NCBI GenBank assembly: GCA_020186115.1
Contig: WSYJ01000060.1
Span: forward strand, 3,021,079 to 3,085,078
DNA: 64,000 nucleotides
Origin: Histomonas meleagridis
Taxonomy: Eukaryota > Parabasalia > Tritrichomonadida > Dientamoebidae
Direction of reading: 5' to 3'
Made by a program: the position numbers and the translations under genes. Shown here one piece after another: positions 63,822 to 64,000 of the stretch. The notes beneath the pieces were generated by a model that saw nothing but the letters and a program-made list of their open reading frames with translations, had not been told where the DNA came from and made no database searches. Numbering within the stretch: position 1 is the first letter of the stretch; each line of letters begins with the position of its first letter.

Positions 63822-63898
63822 GGTCGGGACTGATCCCGAGGACCCTAGGGGCCCCGCCGGGGGCGGGGCCCCTAAGGACCTCGTGATCATTCCCGACC
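63822..63898. repeat. GC-rich 77-bp palindrome
   Basis: Centre at 63860. Inner stem TAGGGGCCCCGCC (63846-63858) with GGCGGGGCCCCTA (63862-63874), loop GGG. Outer arms GGTCGGGA (63822-63829) with TCCCGACC (63891-63898), with further pairing GATC/GATC and CGAGG/CCTCG between them. A TATATAAT lies 10 bp before it. Confidence 0.92.
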
Positions 63899-64000
63899 TT
63901 TACTTTTCACTGGGGGGATTTCCGGGGTCTTCGACCCCCGGAGGTGCCCTTCGGACCCCTCCGGAGGTCTCAGACCCCTTCAATCCCCCGAGTGTGCTCG
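63899..64000 (+). other. GC-rich hairpin-dense sequence at window edge
   Basis: Strongly GC-rich, unlike all other parts of the window. Serial hairpins: CCGGGGTC-TTC-GACCCCCGG, GGAGGTGCC-CTTC-GGACCCCTCC (with a CC-TTCG-GG core), and GGAGGTCT-C-AGACCCCTT. It looks like a structured RNA or the end of a foreign element; continues past the window. Confidence 0.6.

Overview
The window is nuclear DNA of a parabasalid protist, most likely a trichomonad of the Tritrichomonas or Trichomonas type. The reasons are these. The DNA is very AT-rich and densely packed, and almost all genes are uninterrupted. There is a giant BspA-like leucine-rich surface protein, a transmembrane PAS/cyclase-like receptor, DUF3447-type ankyrin proteins, a mariner fossil, and trichomonad-like ubiquitin and histone H3 sequences. 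Several genes have a trichomonad initiator (TCATTTTTC or TCATTTATT) touching the start codon, or AACGGT (Myb/M3-like) and CCTTT (M5-like) motifs just upstream.

Layout. 1-2.3 kb: the left edge carries the start of an ankyrin-family gene (minus strand), then noncoding DNA with a 100-bp direct repeat. 2.3-9.5 kb: NPL4, a Rab and APC1 lie between two ~250-bp inverted repeats. 9.5-14.1 kb: an ankyrin gene whose C-terminal repeats are cut into modules by stop-containing spacers, then frameshifted genes. 14.1-20.6 kb: a membrane RING E3, a dead surface-protein gene and a large PAS/cyclase-like receptor. 21.2-28.7 kb: a 2,179-residue BspA-like gene with an internal ~760-bp duplication and a broken inverted third copy tail-to-tail with it. 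28.9-34.2 kb: a second Rab and a 1,365-residue coiled coil built on an 18-residue repeat. 34.5-51.5 kb: housekeeping genes (divergent H4/H3, HMG box, di-ubiquitin, RRM protein, eL14, uS4, uL13, ARF, uL15, GBP-like GTPase, CSN4, a Sec23-like protein, a BAR-like coil) and an RNase MRP RNA gene. 51.5-53.4 kb: decayed genes. 53.7-59.4 kb: a second ankyrin gene with 28 interrupted modules, including a 7-module higher-order repeat. 59.4-64 kb: mobile DNA, with a dead mariner, a 5'-incomplete D5/SF3-type helicase between two covarying hairpins, inverted and tandem repeats, and a GC-rich 77-bp palindrome at the right edge.

The housekeeping genes serve ubiquitin/Cdc48/APC/COP9 proteolysis, vesicle traffic, chromatin and ribosome synthesis. 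The accessory genes (BspA, ankyrin, cyclase-like) are families that expand and decay quickly in trichomonads. The strongest leads are the interrupted ankyrin arrays with unit lengths of exactly 153 or 170 bp, the RNase MRP RNA, the BspA cassette with an inverted near-identical copy, the covarying hairpins flanking the helicase, the GC palindrome, and an in-frame TAG in the eL14 gene. Several single-base frameshifts sit in homopolymers, so assembly error has to be excluded before recoding or decay is claimed.
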